Below are positions 51,022 through 59,510 of a stretch of DNA of 64,000 nt, piece by piece. Position 1 is the first letter of the stretch. Each line of letters begins with the position of its first letter. The notes under the pieces are model-generated. The model ran no database searches. It saw only the letters and a program-made list of their open reading frames with translations, and was not told the origin of the DNA. The stretch is from NCBI RefSeq assembly GCF_001182895.1, contig NZ_LFQR01000058.1, forward strand, positions 1 to 64,000, in the 5' to 3' direction. The position numbers and the translations under genes were made by a program. The stretch comes from Frateuria defendens (lineage in GTDB: Bacteria; Pseudomonadota; Gammaproteobacteria; Xanthomonadales; Rhodanobacteraceae).

Positions 51022-51650
51022 TCACGGCACCGGATGCCCCTTGCTGGCCGTCCAGATCGCATACCAGTCTTCCGCCTCCAGCGTCACGTCCAGCGCGGCG
51101 GTAGCCTCGCGCAGTCCCTCGATGCGGCCGGTGCCGGTGATCGGGTGCGGGCGCGAGGGATGGCGCAGTACCCAGGCGAAGGCGGGCGTGGCGAGGCCGA
51201 TGCCGTAGCGCGCGGCGATGGCCGTCATCTCGGCACGCACGCGCAGTGCCTGCGCGTCGTCGCCGGTGAACAGGCGGCCGCCGCCGAGCGGCGACCACAC
51301 CATCGGGCGCAGGCCGAGCTGCTTGGCCTGGTCCAGCGTGCCGTTGTCCAGTGCATCCATCCGCAGCGGCGACAGTTCGAGCTGGTTGGTCTGCAACGGG
51401 TAATGCCGGTGCAGCAGCTCGAACTGGCTGCGGCTGTGGTTGGACACGCCCCAGTGGCCCACCTTGCCCTCGCGGGTGAGCGCGGCGAAGGTGCCGGCGA
51501 GCGCGGCGGCGTCCATCAGGTAATCGGGCCGGTGGATCAGCACCAGGTCCAGCCGTTCGGTGTGCAGGTGGCGCAGCGACTGCTCCACCTGCGCGCGCAC
51601 GTACGCCGCGGAGGTGTCGTAGTGGTTGACGCGGTACGGGCGCTGCGCCT
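51022..51650 (-). pseudogene. Aldo/keto reductase (YdhF-like), N-terminus lost
   Basis: From about 51633 the frame encodes a recognisable aldo/keto reductase C-terminal two-thirds: RVNHYDTSAAYVRAQVEQSL, then LVLIHRPDYLMDA, HWGVSNHSRSQFELL and the end EDWYAIWTASKGHPVP. The family's first ~90 residues, with catalytic Asp, Tyr and Lys, are absent; upstream sequence in the same frame (to 51798) is unrelated. The catalytic His in LIHRPD remains. The gene is therefore a 5'-truncated remnant, in a region rich in repeats. Confidence 0.75.
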
Positions 51651-51821
51651 CGAGGACGCAGCTTCCGACCGGCGCTGATCCATCGGCAGCGTCGTGAAAA
51701 GGGGATGCCGGACGCGCGTGGTGCCTGGTGCCGCCTGCGAAGCTTGCCGCGCAACGAAAAAGTGGCGAGGGCATGCCTTCGCCACGATCCCCGCGCACGC
51801 ATCGCCATGCGTGGCGATGGC

Positions 51822-52277
51822 TTAGTGTCTGCTGGCCAGCTTGGGAGGCTGGATCACGGCGTCGATGGCGTGGATGACGCCGTTGCTGGACGGGATATCC
51901 ACGCCGACCAAGTGCGCCCCGTCGATGCTGATCTGCTCGCCCTCTTTCTTGATGTCGGCCGAGTGGCCTTGCAGCATCCTCGGGTGCGTCATGGTGCCGA
52001 TGTCCGCCGATGACGCATAGCCGCGCAGCACGTGGTACTTGAGCACGGAAAGCAGCTCCGCCTTGTTCTGCGGTTTCAGCCAGTTCTCAAGGGTGCCGTT
52101 CGGCAGCCTGCCGAAGGCTTCGTCGGTCGGCGCGAACACGGTATAGGGCCCGGTGCCTTGCAGCACGTGGGTCAGCTCTGCGGCATCCAGTGCCTTGCGC
52201 AGCGTGGTGAAGGAGCCATGGGCGGCGGCGGTGGCGATGAGATCGGTGGCCGGAAGCTGGGTGACGGGCTTGTTCAT
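51822..52277 (-). CDS. Fasciclin (FAS1) domain protein
   Basis: A 151-residue protein holding one FAS1 domain, an adhesion-type fold. It has DLIATAAAHGSFTTLRKALD at the start, the conserved YTVFAPTDEAF (about residue 46) and NGVIHAIDAVIQP near the end. From the chosen ATG there is no signal peptide; an in-frame ATG at 52424 would add a weakly hydrophobic N-terminus. It is usually secreted or surface-exposed, so the longer start cannot be excluded. A hairpin (CATCGCCA/TGGCGATG) lies just after the stop. Confidence 0.85.
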   Translation of the reverse strand: MNKPVTQLPATDLIATAAAHGSFTTLRKALDAAELTHVLQGTGPYTVFAPTDEAFGRLPNGTLENWLKPQNKAELLSVLKYHVLRGYASSADIGTMTHPRMLQGHSADIKKEGEQISIDGAHLVGVDIPSSNGVIHAIDAVIQPPKLASRH

Positions 52278-52765
52278 GGGTTGCCTATGCGTAGAGATCC
52301 GCAGTTGCAGATCCTGGGCGGCCGAAACCGCAACCCCGGTATTGCGCGGGGAAGTTCTCAGTGGCGTTAGGGAGAGAACCGCAAAGCTGAGGCGCCGAAC
52401 AACGGAGAACATTCGAGACGCCAAGCGACTATGCGCGGGATGGTGTTATGCCGGTGTAACGCACGGCGCGGCCATGATCCAAAGAGCGACGCGGCTCTCA
52501 GAGCCTGTTCAAAGTCTCTCGCACCTGCACCTGCAGGGGAGGGTTGGGGAGGCGCCAAGCCGCGTCAACGGCAAGACTTTGAACAGGCTCTAACGCCGGA
52601 CACGTGGCGGCCCGCAAGGCTCTTGCAGGTGCGCCGTGGCCGGCCCGCAAACACTGCCGTCACCGCCATTACAACCATCTAATGCCCAAGCGCGCACATT
52701 GGTTGCAGGGGTAAACACGTTCGTTGCAAGTCGACGAGCGACGAAGCATTGCCGAGGACATGATC
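52278..52765. other. Intergenic region containing a MITE-like repeat
   Basis: Apart from the 92-bp inverted-repeat element at 52500-52591 and a possible upstream fasciclin leader, no coding sequence or other feature is seen. Confidence 0.5.
52500..52591. mobile_element. 92-bp element with perfect 18-bp inverted repeats
   Basis: AGAGCCTGTTCAAAGTCT (52500-52517) is repeated exactly in reverse complement at 52574-52591. The ends resemble IS5-like termini from memory, and the 56-bp interior has no coding capacity, so it is probably a MITE or solo-IR relic. No transposase is nearby. Confidence 0.65.
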
Positions 52766-52993
52766 ATGACCGCTCACGCCACATCGCTGTCTCGCGCCCC
52801 CCCGCTGTTCAAGGTGTGGCTGGAGCGCGTCATCCGCACCGCCCGCCACATGAGGCTCATCGAGCCGGCTCCCGTGCCCGCCCCCCTGACACGCAGGCAG
52901 GAGTTGATGATGGCCCAGGATCAGAGGACGGCCGAGGAGCGCGCACGAAGGCTCGCGCTTCTACGCCAGGTCAGGAATCCAGGCCGGTTTTGA
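52766..52993 (+). CDS. Small basic protein of unknown function
   Basis: A 75-residue product (MTAHATSLSRAPPLFKVWLE...) with an amphipathic N-terminal helix and a charged C-terminal helix (RTAEERARRLALLRQ). GAGG lies 8 nt before the chosen ATG; an ATG at 52760 is an alternative. No family is recognised. Small size and repeat-rich surroundings leave the call uncertain. Confidence 0.4.
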   Translation: MTAHATSLSRAPPLFKVWLERVIRTARHMRLIEPAPVPAPLTRRQELMMAQDQRTAEERARRLALLRQVRNPGRF

Positions 52994-53136
52994 CCGTTAC
53001 CTTTAGGAATGGGCTGCATCGTCATGCAGCCTCGTCCAGCCATCTGTCCGAAGCGATGGTGTGTCTCCTCACGGCAATGCGGTGGCGCCGCCCCCTTTGA
53101 ACCATCGCGGCCAAGGCCGCCAAAGAGCATGCGCGC

Positions 53137-53376
53137 ATGTCGGCAATCATCGTAGAGACGTGGACGGACGGCCCGAACGCAGCGGGCCAGTGGCGTGGTC
53201 GCTGGCATCTGTCCAGCGAAGGCGAAACCATTCGCGGTCGATTCGGCGTCACGCCGCATTGGTATGGCCTGGAGAGCGATGCGCACAGCGCGGCCGCCGA
53301 TATGGCGAACGCGGATCGCCGGAATTTGCCCGATAGGGCGCGCGTTCTCGGATTCCACCGCAGGCCGGATGCGTGA
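53137..53376 (+). CDS. Small hypothetical protein
   Basis: A 79-residue product starting MSAIIVETWTDGPN with GQWRGRWHLSSEGET and ending VLGFHRRPDA. Composition (Trp, Gly and polar residues in an alternating pattern) looks like a compact beta domain, but no family is recognised. No strong RBS is visible. Confidence 0.35.
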   Translation: MSAIIVETWTDGPNAAGQWRGRWHLSSEGETIRGRFGVTPHWYGLESDAHSAAADMANADRRNLPDRARVLGFHRRPDA

Positions 53377-53509
53377 ACAGGAGGGCGCCGCCACGATTCC
53401 ACGATGCGTAGACTTCGACCGGCTGCATGCGCGGACGGCCACGTGCTGCGGGGCATGAGGCACCGTTGAGCTTCGTTGTCCCATGTCACGGAGGAAGGCT
53501 CGCTCCTGC

Positions 53510-54251
53510 TCAAGGGGCATCGTGGAAGATGATGCCCAGCGTATGGCGCTGTCCGTCGCGCAACGTGCTCACGCCATGCCGCAGATTGACGCGATGGATG
53601 CTCCCGGCCGCTCCGCAGGGGGCGGTGGTGCACGGCGAAGACCACGGCGTCGCCCTGGCGCAGCGGCACCACCTGCGGCCGCGACTGCATGCGGGGGCGC
53701 TGCTCGGTCAGCACGAATTCGCCGCCGCTGAAGTCCCGCTCCGGCTCGGACAGCAGAATCGCCAGTTGCAGCGGAAACACGTGCTCGCCGTAGAGGTCCT
53801 GGTGCAGGCGGTTGTAGTCGCCCGGCCGGTAACGCAGCAGCAGGGGCGTGGGGCGCCGCTGGCCCGCACGGTGGCAGCGGGCCATGAAGCCCGCGTGCGC
53901 GGCCGGGTGGCGCACGTCGATGCCCATGGCCGCGTTCCGGGCATCGGCGAGCGGCGCCAGATGCGGGTAGACGGCCGCGCGCAGGTCTTCGACGAGATCG
54001 GGCAGCGGGTAGCGAAAGTACTGGTACTCGCCGCGGCCGAAGCCGTGGCGTGCCATCACCACGCGGCGGCGGAAGTGTTCGTCGTGGTCGTAGAGCGCGG
54101 CGAGGGCGTCGCATTCGGCCGGGCGCAGCAGGGCGGGGAGCAGGACATAGCCGTTGCCGTCCAGGGCGGCGAGGAGGCGCGGCCAGTCGTAGCCGTCCAG
54201 GCGCGCAGCCATCGACGTCGTCGGGAGCGCCGCTTGTGGCCGTGCATTCAT
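53510..54251 (-). pseudogene. 2OG-Fe(II) oxygenase, frameshifted near the C-terminus
   Basis: A prolyl-hydroxylase-like oxygenase of about 245 residues. The N-terminal part (MNARPQ...) contains YDHDEHFRRRVVMARHGFG and the iron/2OG core YNRLHQDLYGEHVFPLQLAI (H-x-D). The distal His/Arg strand is split: after AVHHRPLRSG the frame is lost, but the next frame gives SIHRVNLRHGVSTLRDGQ, then RHTLGIIFHDAP and a TGA at 53510. One extra base in the GGG at 53603-53605 explains it. The true stop would be at 53510; the shifted frame runs on to about 53022. Confidence 0.75.
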
Positions 54252-54449
54252 CGCCGTGCAACGCGCCGTGGGCGCTTCATAAGCAGGATTTATCACAGCT
54301 CAATCGCCATGGTTTGTCAGGCGTTGCCGCCGCTGGCAAAACTTGGGGCCGCATGCATCCCGTTCGGCTGTTTGCTTGCCGGAGAGACCTGCGGCCCAAG
54401 GCCCTGCCGGCAAGCCCGTGGGACCGGAGCGGGTGGCCGGGAGTGCTGG

Positions 54450-54647
54450 CGGGCATGGCTCCGGCAAGAACGCACCGATGGACGCTCGCCGGGCAACTAC
54501 GACCGCCTGCTCGATTTCAGCAGGGCGGTGACGGGCACGCTGTTCTTCGCGCCCTCGGCGACCTTCCTCGCCAACGTGCCGGCGAAGGCCGCCGTTCCGG
54601 CGGCGGCCGGCGCCCCCGCCCCCGAGGCGGAGGCGGTCGACGAGTAA
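54450..54647 (+). pseudogene. DyP-type peroxidase, C-terminal remnant
   Basis: Only the end of a dye-decolorizing peroxidase survives: PGNYDRLLDFSRAVTGTLFF followed by APSATFLANVP and an Ala/Pro-rich tail ending EAEAVDE. The rest of the haem domain is missing, including the catalytic Asp and Arg. No start is assigned. The fragment lies between the broken oxygenase and a small intact gene. Confidence 0.65.
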
Positions 54648-54682
54648 AAAAGCGCGACCCACCAACCGGGGTGTTTCCAGCC

Positions 54683-54880
54683 ATGCAGGCATTCGATTTC
54701 TACATCAACCCGAAGAAACCGACGCTCGGTCTTTACGTGCGAAAGGGCGCGGGCCTGCCGGATCTCGCCGAGGCGAGCCCGTGGCAGCTGGAAGGCCAGG
54801 TCTGGGCGAACGAACTGCCGCCCGCGGTGTTGCAGGGACTTGAAGCCAACGGGCACACCTTCCAGGAATTGGGCGGTTAG
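54683..54880 (+). CDS. Conserved small protein of unknown function
   Basis: A 65-residue protein, MQAFDFYINPKKPTLGLYVR and following KGAGLPDLAEASPWQLEG, with an even charge and a mixed alpha/beta look. It resembles small conserved proteobacterial hypotheticals, but no family is certain. It is 135 bp upstream of the FdhF-like gene on the same strand; a link to it is only positional. Confidence 0.65.
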   Translation: MQAFDFYINPKKPTLGLYVRKGAGLPDLAEASPWQLEGQVWANELPPAVLQGLEANGHTFQELGG

Positions 54881-55015
54881 CCGTCCAAACGCGCCACACG
54901 GGCCGCGACCTGCCGGTGACGGCGCGCGGGCCGGCCGCCGCCGCGGAACGGGGGCGCAGCCGACCGGCGCATCCGGGACGCGGACACCTCAAAAAAACTT
55001 GCCGGAGGACATCGC

Positions 55016-57313
55016 ATGGCCAAAGAAGACGAGAAGATTCCCGGGGTCAAACCCTACGCCGGCTCCGCCGGCGGCTGGGGCGCCCTCGGCGCCGTGGCGC
55101 GCGCGCTCAAGGGGCAGATGGCCGTTGCGGAGGACGTGCGCACCCTCATGCGGGTGAACCAGCCGTGGGGGTTCGACTGCCCGGGCTGCGCGTGGCCGGA
55201 CCCCAGGCACAGCTCCTCGTTCGAGTTCTGCGAGAACGGCGCCAAGGCGGTGTCGTGGGAGGCGACCAGCAAGCGCACCACGCCGGAATTCTTCGCCCGG
55301 CACACCGTTTCCGAGCTGTGGACATGGTCGGACTACGCCCTGGAAAACGAGGGCCGCCTGACCCACCCGATGGCCTACGATCACGCCACGGACCGCTACG
55401 TGCCCATCGCATGGGCCGACGCCTTCATGCGCATCGGCCAGGTCCTGCGCGGCTATGCCGACCCGAACGTGGTCGAGTTCTACACCTCGGGCAGGACTTC
55501 GAACGAAGCCGCGTTCCTGTATCAGCTGTTCGTGCGGGAATACGGGACCAACAACTTCCCCGACTGCTCGAACATGTGCCACGAGGCGACGAGCGTGGGG
55601 TTGCCCGTGTCGATCGGCGTGGGCAAGGGCACGGTGACCCTGGAAGACTTCGATCACTGCGATGCGATCTTCTCGATCGGCCACAACCCCGGCACCAATC
55701 ACCCGCGCATGCTGGCGACGCTGCGCGAGGCCTCCAGGCGGGGCGTACCGATCGTGGTCTTCAATCCGCTGAAGGAACGCGGGCTGGAGCGCTTCGCCGC
55801 GCCGCAGGACCCGCTGGAGATGTTGACGCTCGGTTCGACCCCGATCGCCTCGACCTACTACCAGGTGAAGGTGGGCGGCGACGTGGCGGTGCTCAAAGGC
55901 ATGATGAAGGCGCTGCTTGCCATGGACGCCGAGGACCTCGCCTCCGGCGGCCCGGGGCTGCTCGACCGCGGCTTCATCGCCGGGCACACCACCGGCTTCG
56001 AGGCGCTGGAGGCCGACCTCGCCGCGGTGTCCTGGGACACCATCGAGACCCATTCCGGCCTGACCGAGGCGGACATCACGGCCGCGGCCAAGGTCTATGC
56101 CTCGGCCAAGAACGTCATCCTCTGCTACGGCATGGGCATCACCCAGCATCGGCATGGCACGTCCAACGTGCAGCAGCTGGCCAACCTGCTGCTGCTGCGC
56201 GGGAACATCGGCCGTCCCGGCGCCGGCATCTGCCCGTTGCGCGGCCACTCCAACGTGCAGGGCGACCGCACGGTCGGCATCACCGAGATTCCCTCGCAGG
56301 GGCTGCTGCAGGCCATCGAGCGCAGCTTCGGCTTCCGGCCTCCGCAGGCGAAAGGGCACAACGCGGTGGAGGCGCTCCAGGCCATCATCGAGGGGCACGC
56401 CAAGGCCCTGGTCTGCCTTGGCGGCAACCTGGCCGTCGCCATGTCCGACCCGGAGGCGGTGTTCCCCGGCATGCGCAAGCTGGACCTGGCCGTGCACGTG
56501 GCCACCAAGTTGAACCGCTCCCACCTGCTGGTGGGGCGCGAGTCCATCATCCTGCCGTGCCTGGGCCGGGCCGAGCGCGACATGCAGGAGGCCGGGCCCC
56601 AGGCCGTCACGGTCGAGGATTCGATGTCGATGGTGCACGCCTCGCGGGGCACCTTGCGCCCGGCCTCCGAGCAGCTGCGCTCGGAGCCGGCCATCGTCGC
56701 CGGCATCGCGCTGGAGACGCTGCCGCAGAGCAAGGTGGACTGGACCTGGCTGATCGCCGACTACGCACGCATCCGCGACAAGATCGAGGCCGTGTTTCCC
56801 GACTTCTACCGCTTCAACGAGCGCGTCGCCGTACCGGGCGGCTTCCGGCTGGACGTGCCGGCGTCGAGGCGCGAATGGCGCACCGCGACCGGCAAGGCCA
56901 ATTTCCTGGTGTGCGCCGGTCTCGAGGAGGATTCGCGCACCAGCGGCTCGAACGTGCTCCGGCTGGCGACCATCCGCAGCCACGACCAGTACAACACGAC
57001 GATCTACGGCCTGAACGACCGCTACCGCGGCATCACCGGCCGCCGCGACATCGTCTTCGTGAACCCGGGGGACCTCGAGGCGCTGGGGCTGGCGCACGGC
57101 GACCTCGTCGACGTCGAAGCCGTGCCCGAGGTTCCCGGCGGTGCGCCCCGGGTGCTCCCGCGCCAGACCGTCGTGGCCTACGAGATCGCGCCGGGCTCCG
57201 CCGCCGCCTACTACCCGGAGGCCAACGGGCTCGTCGCGCTCGACCGGTACGACGCGCAGAGCGGAACGCCGTCCTACAAATCCATCCCGGTGGTCATTCG
57301 CCGGGCGCTTTGA
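55016..57313 (+). CDS. FdhF/YdeP family molybdopterin oxidoreductase
   Basis: A 765-residue soluble molybdenum enzyme of the YdeP group. The N-terminus has WGFDCPGCAWPDPRHSS instead of a full 4Fe-4S Cys set. It then shows FYTSGRTSNEAAFLYQLFVR (about 160), NFPDCSNMCHEAT (about 183, with the probable molybdenum-ligand Cys), and NPGTNHPRMLATL; the C-terminal domain carries RGITGRRDIVFVNPGDLEAL. E. coli YdeP is tied to acid resistance, but its substrate is unknown. No partner subunits are adjacent. Confidence 0.93.
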   Translation: MAKEDEKIPGVKPYAGSAGGWGALGAVARALKGQMAVAEDVRTLMRVNQPWGFDCPGCAWPDPRHSSSFEFCENGAKAVSWEATSKRTTPEFFARHTVSELWTWSDYALENEGRLTHPMAYDHATDRYVPIAWADAFMRIGQVLRGYADPNVVEFYTSGRTSNEAAFLYQLFVREYGTNNFPDCSNMCHEATSVGLPVSIGVGKGTVTLEDFDHCDAIFSIGHNPGTNHPRMLATLREASRRGVPIVVFNPLKERGLERFAAPQDPLEMLTLGSTPIASTYYQVKVGGDVAVLKGMMKALLAMDAEDLASGGPGLLDRGFIAGHTTGFEALEADLAAVSWDTIETHSGLTEADITAAAKVYASAKNVILCYGMGITQHRHGTSNVQQLANLLLLRGNIGRPGAGICPLRGHSNVQGDRTVGITEIPSQGLLQAIERSFGFRPPQAKGHNAVEALQAIIEGHAKALVCLGGNLAVAMSDPEAVFPGMRKLDLAVHVATKLNRSHLLVGRESIILPCLGRAERDMQEAGPQAVTVEDSMSMVHASRGTLRPASEQLRSEPAIVAGIALETLPQSKVDWTWLIADYARIRDKIEAVFPDFYRFNERVAVPGGFRLDVPASRREWRTATGKANFLVCAGLEEDSRTSGSNVLRLATIRSHDQYNTTIYGLNDRYRGITGRRDIVFVNPGDLEALGLAHGDLVDVEAVPEVPGGAPRVLPRQTVVAYEIAPGSAAAYYPEANGLVALDRYDAQSGTPSYKSIPVVIRRAL

Positions 57314-57572
57314 AGCGAGGTCGTTTTGCGGCCTGGGGCGGGCGTCTTCAGGCGCCCCGAGTCACCATGAGCCGGCGGCGAGGGCGCGGCGCCGGCCTGC
57401 ATCGCGGGGGCGCCGGCGGGCGTGAAACGCATCACGCCCGTCCATGCCGGCGGCCGCCGGCCGCGCCGATGATGCTTTGCCGCGCGCACGGAGCCTCGCT
57501 TTCCCCTACATTTCAAGAGCCGAAAGGCGTCGCCCGTCCAGGGCGGTCCATTTCATCCACACGGACATACAC

Positions 57573-57941
57573 ATGGCCACAAAAGCTGCAGTCAAGAAGG
57601 CGCCTGCCAAGGCGAGCCCCACCGTCAAGCCGATCAAGGACGCGCTGACCAAGTCTGCGCTGGTTTCGCGCCTGGCCGAGCAGGCCAGCGTGGAGGCCAA
57701 GCACGTCAAGGCGGTGCTGGCCGCGCTCGAGCACACGGTGCTGGGGGCGATCCACAAGAAGGGCGCGGGGCAGTTCACCTTGCCGGGCCTCTTCAAGATC
57801 AACGCGATCCAGGTACCGGCCAAGCCCAAGCGCAAGGGCAAGAACCCCTTCACGGGCGAAGAGCAGGTGTTCGCCGCGAAGCCGGCGACGGTGAAGGTCA
57901 AGGTGCGTCCGCTCAAGAAGCTCAAGGACGCGGCGCTCTGA
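57573..57941 (+). CDS. HU-family DNA-binding protein with Lys/Ala tail at the N-terminus
   Basis: A 122-residue nucleoid protein. A 30-residue Lys/Ala/Pro-rich N-terminal arm (MATKAAVKKAPAKASPTVKP) precedes the HU fold: KSALVSRLAEQASVEAKHVK, then GAGQFTLPGLFKI and the arm region RKGKNPFTGEEQ. This extended HU type is common in Xanthomonadales. A strong terminator ends the gene. Confidence 0.92.
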   Translation: MATKAAVKKAPAKASPTVKPIKDALTKSALVSRLAEQASVEAKHVKAVLAALEHTVLGAIHKKGAGQFTLPGLFKINAIQVPAKPKRKGKNPFTGEEQVFAAKPATVKVKVRPLKKLKDAAL

Positions 57942-57948
57942 CCGGCCG

Positions 57949-57992
57949 GATGCGGCCTGCCCGGGGCGATCCGGGCGGGCCGCATCGATTTT
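57949..57992 (+). terminator. Rho-independent terminator of the HU-like gene
   Basis: GATGCGGCCTGCCCGG pairs with CCGGGCGGGCCGCATC (one G-T pair) around GGCGAT, followed by TTTTT. Confidence 0.88.
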
Positions 57993-58043
57993 TGGGGGAG
58001 GGCGGCACGCCGTCTCTCCTATTGCGGGTGCGGTGGACATATC

Positions 58044-58061
58044 TGGACGTATAGACGTCCA
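58044..58061. other. Perfect palindrome
   Basis: TGGACGT-ATAG-ACGTCCA is an isolated 7-bp inverted repeat between convergent genes, preceded by a second GGACATATC. It has the look of an operator, but no promoter is near it. Confidence 0.4.
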
Positions 58062-58148
58062 TGGGTGATTGCCTCGCGCCGTGCACGACGTGCCGGGCGC
58101 GCCGGCGAGGCGCACGCGGCAAGGATGCGCCCGGCAGCCGGCGAGGTT

Positions 58149-58385
58149 TCAGCCGTTGTGGTCGACCAGCCCGTCCACGCCGGCCTTGCGCGCGCAGAAC
58201 GCGCAGCAATAGACATGCTCGCCGTGTTCCACGCCGTGCCCGATCACCGGGCAGTGGCAGGACTGGCAACGCGGCGCCAGTGCCTGGATGGCGCACTCGA
58301 AGGCGTCGAACACGTGCTCGCGCCCGTGCATGAAGACGATGAAGGTGTTCGCGTAGCTGTTGCCGCAGACTTCGCAGGTGGCCAT
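58149..58385 (-). CDS. Small zinc-ribbon protein
   Basis: A 78-residue protein with four Cys pairs: CEVCGNSY (residues 4-11), FECAIQALAPRC, CQSCHCPVIGHGVEH and CCAFCARKAG. The spacing suggests two metal knuckles, probably binding zinc, with His residues as possible ligands. It is a small conserved hypothetical in proteobacteria; its function is unknown. Confidence 0.75.
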   Translation of the reverse strand: MATCEVCGNSYANTFIVFMHGREHVFDAFECAIQALAPRCQSCHCPVIGHGVEHGEHVYCCAFCARKAGVDGLVDHNG

Positions 58386-58611
58386 GGCTCGCTCCCGTCG
58401 GTGGTTCGCCGGTGCTGCACCGCGTGCGCGCGGTACGTTCCGCGGGCAAGTAGACGCCATGCCGGGTCGTCGCGGCGTCGAAGCCGCCAAGGCTCCGGGG
58501 CAGGGTTGTCCGGAGCTGTCCCGGCGAATGCCGCGGGTCATGCGCGGCATGGATTGACGCGCTGCGGCCGGCCACGCAGAGTGCCCGCATCGCACATCCA
58601 CGAGGCAGTCG

Positions 58612-58779
58612 ATGAAACCCAGCGTTCCTGGCCTGATCCTGGTCGCGGTCGGCGTACTGTTCCTGCTGCGCAACTTCGGCATCAACCTGCACCTGGGCGA
58701 ACTGTTCGCCACCTGGTGGCCGGCGGTGCTGATCGCGGTGGGCATCGGCATGATGGTCGGCCGCAAGCCGCGCGGCTGA
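58612..58779 (+). CDS. Small LiaF-like two-helix membrane protein
   Basis: A 55-residue protein with two membrane helices (GLILVAVGVLFLLRNFGI and WWPAVLIAVGIGMMVG). The pattern ILVGVGVLFLLxNxG...WWPxxLIxxG is that of the LiaF transmembrane-like (DUF5668) family, usually a sensor or anchor module. It is intact but stands alone here. Confidence 0.75.
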   Translation: MKPSVPGLILVAVGVLFLLRNFGINLHLGELFATWWPAVLIAVGIGMMVGRKPRG

Positions 58780-58791
58780 GCGGCGCGGCCG

Positions 58792-59289
58792 CTAGCGGAG
58801 CAGCCCCAGCGAGCCGGTGAGCGAGCGGACCCAGCGGGAGGGGCCGGCAAGCCCCAGGCCTTCCATGGGCTCGGCCAGGACGTCCCGGTTCGCCAGTTCG
58901 CGCTCGTAGGCGGCGTAGTCGTGGATGCTGCGCGCGAAGCGGGGGAACGGGACGACGCAGGCCCCCTCGGGGATGGGGTGAGCCTTGCCCAGCAAAGCCC
59001 CGATCACGGCCGTCGTGCCGCGCAGGATGGGCACCGGGCGATTGGCGCTGGTGCGGAGGGTGCAGCCCTGCGCATCCGGCGCCAGGCCGCCGGCCAGTCC
59101 CGGCATCGCGGCGCCGAGGCCGATCGAGATGGTCGCCACCGTGTTCGCCAGCAGGCCGGGAGGCAGGTCGGGATCGACCACGATCACCACGCGGATGTCG
59201 GGGGCCGCGGCTTCGGCAGCTCCGGGCGCGCGGCCTGTCGGAAGTTCGGGCCGGTGCGCGTGGTCGGGCGCGAAGTCGTCGGGTTGCAT
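58792..59289 (-). CDS. DUF2000 family protein
   Basis: A 165-residue protein that matches the DUF2000 pattern: IRVVIVVDPDLPPGLLANTV (residues 32-51), ATISIGLGAAMPGLAG and a middle segment TTAVIGALLGKAH. These soluble proteins have an unassigned role, related in fold to peptidyl-tRNA hydrolase II. An N-terminal extension rich in His, Pro and Ala (about 30 residues) is unusual for the family. Confidence 0.8.
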   Translation of the reverse strand: MQPDDFAPDHAHRPELPTGRAPGAAEAAAPDIRVVIVVDPDLPPGLLANTVATISIGLGAAMPGLAGGLAPDAQGCTLRTSANRPVPILRGTTAVIGALLGKAHPIPEGACVVPFPRFARSIHDYAAYERELANRDVLAEPMEGLGLAGPSRWVRSLTGSLGLLR

Positions 59290-59510
59290 GGCGGTCCTGT
59301 GAAAGCGGGGCAGGCCGCGCAGCGTAGTCCAGGCGTCGAGCAATAGGGTTGCGTGTTGCCGCGGGAAACCGGCGCGCGACGACGCATTGTTGCGGGGTGT
59401 GCTGGATGCGGTAGCGGAGCTTCGCCGGTTGCCTTGAGCCGGCGGCGTCCCTGATCGGCACGTGCGCCGATCAGGGACACCTTCCGGAAGCGGGCGCCTG
59501 CCTGGCGCGC

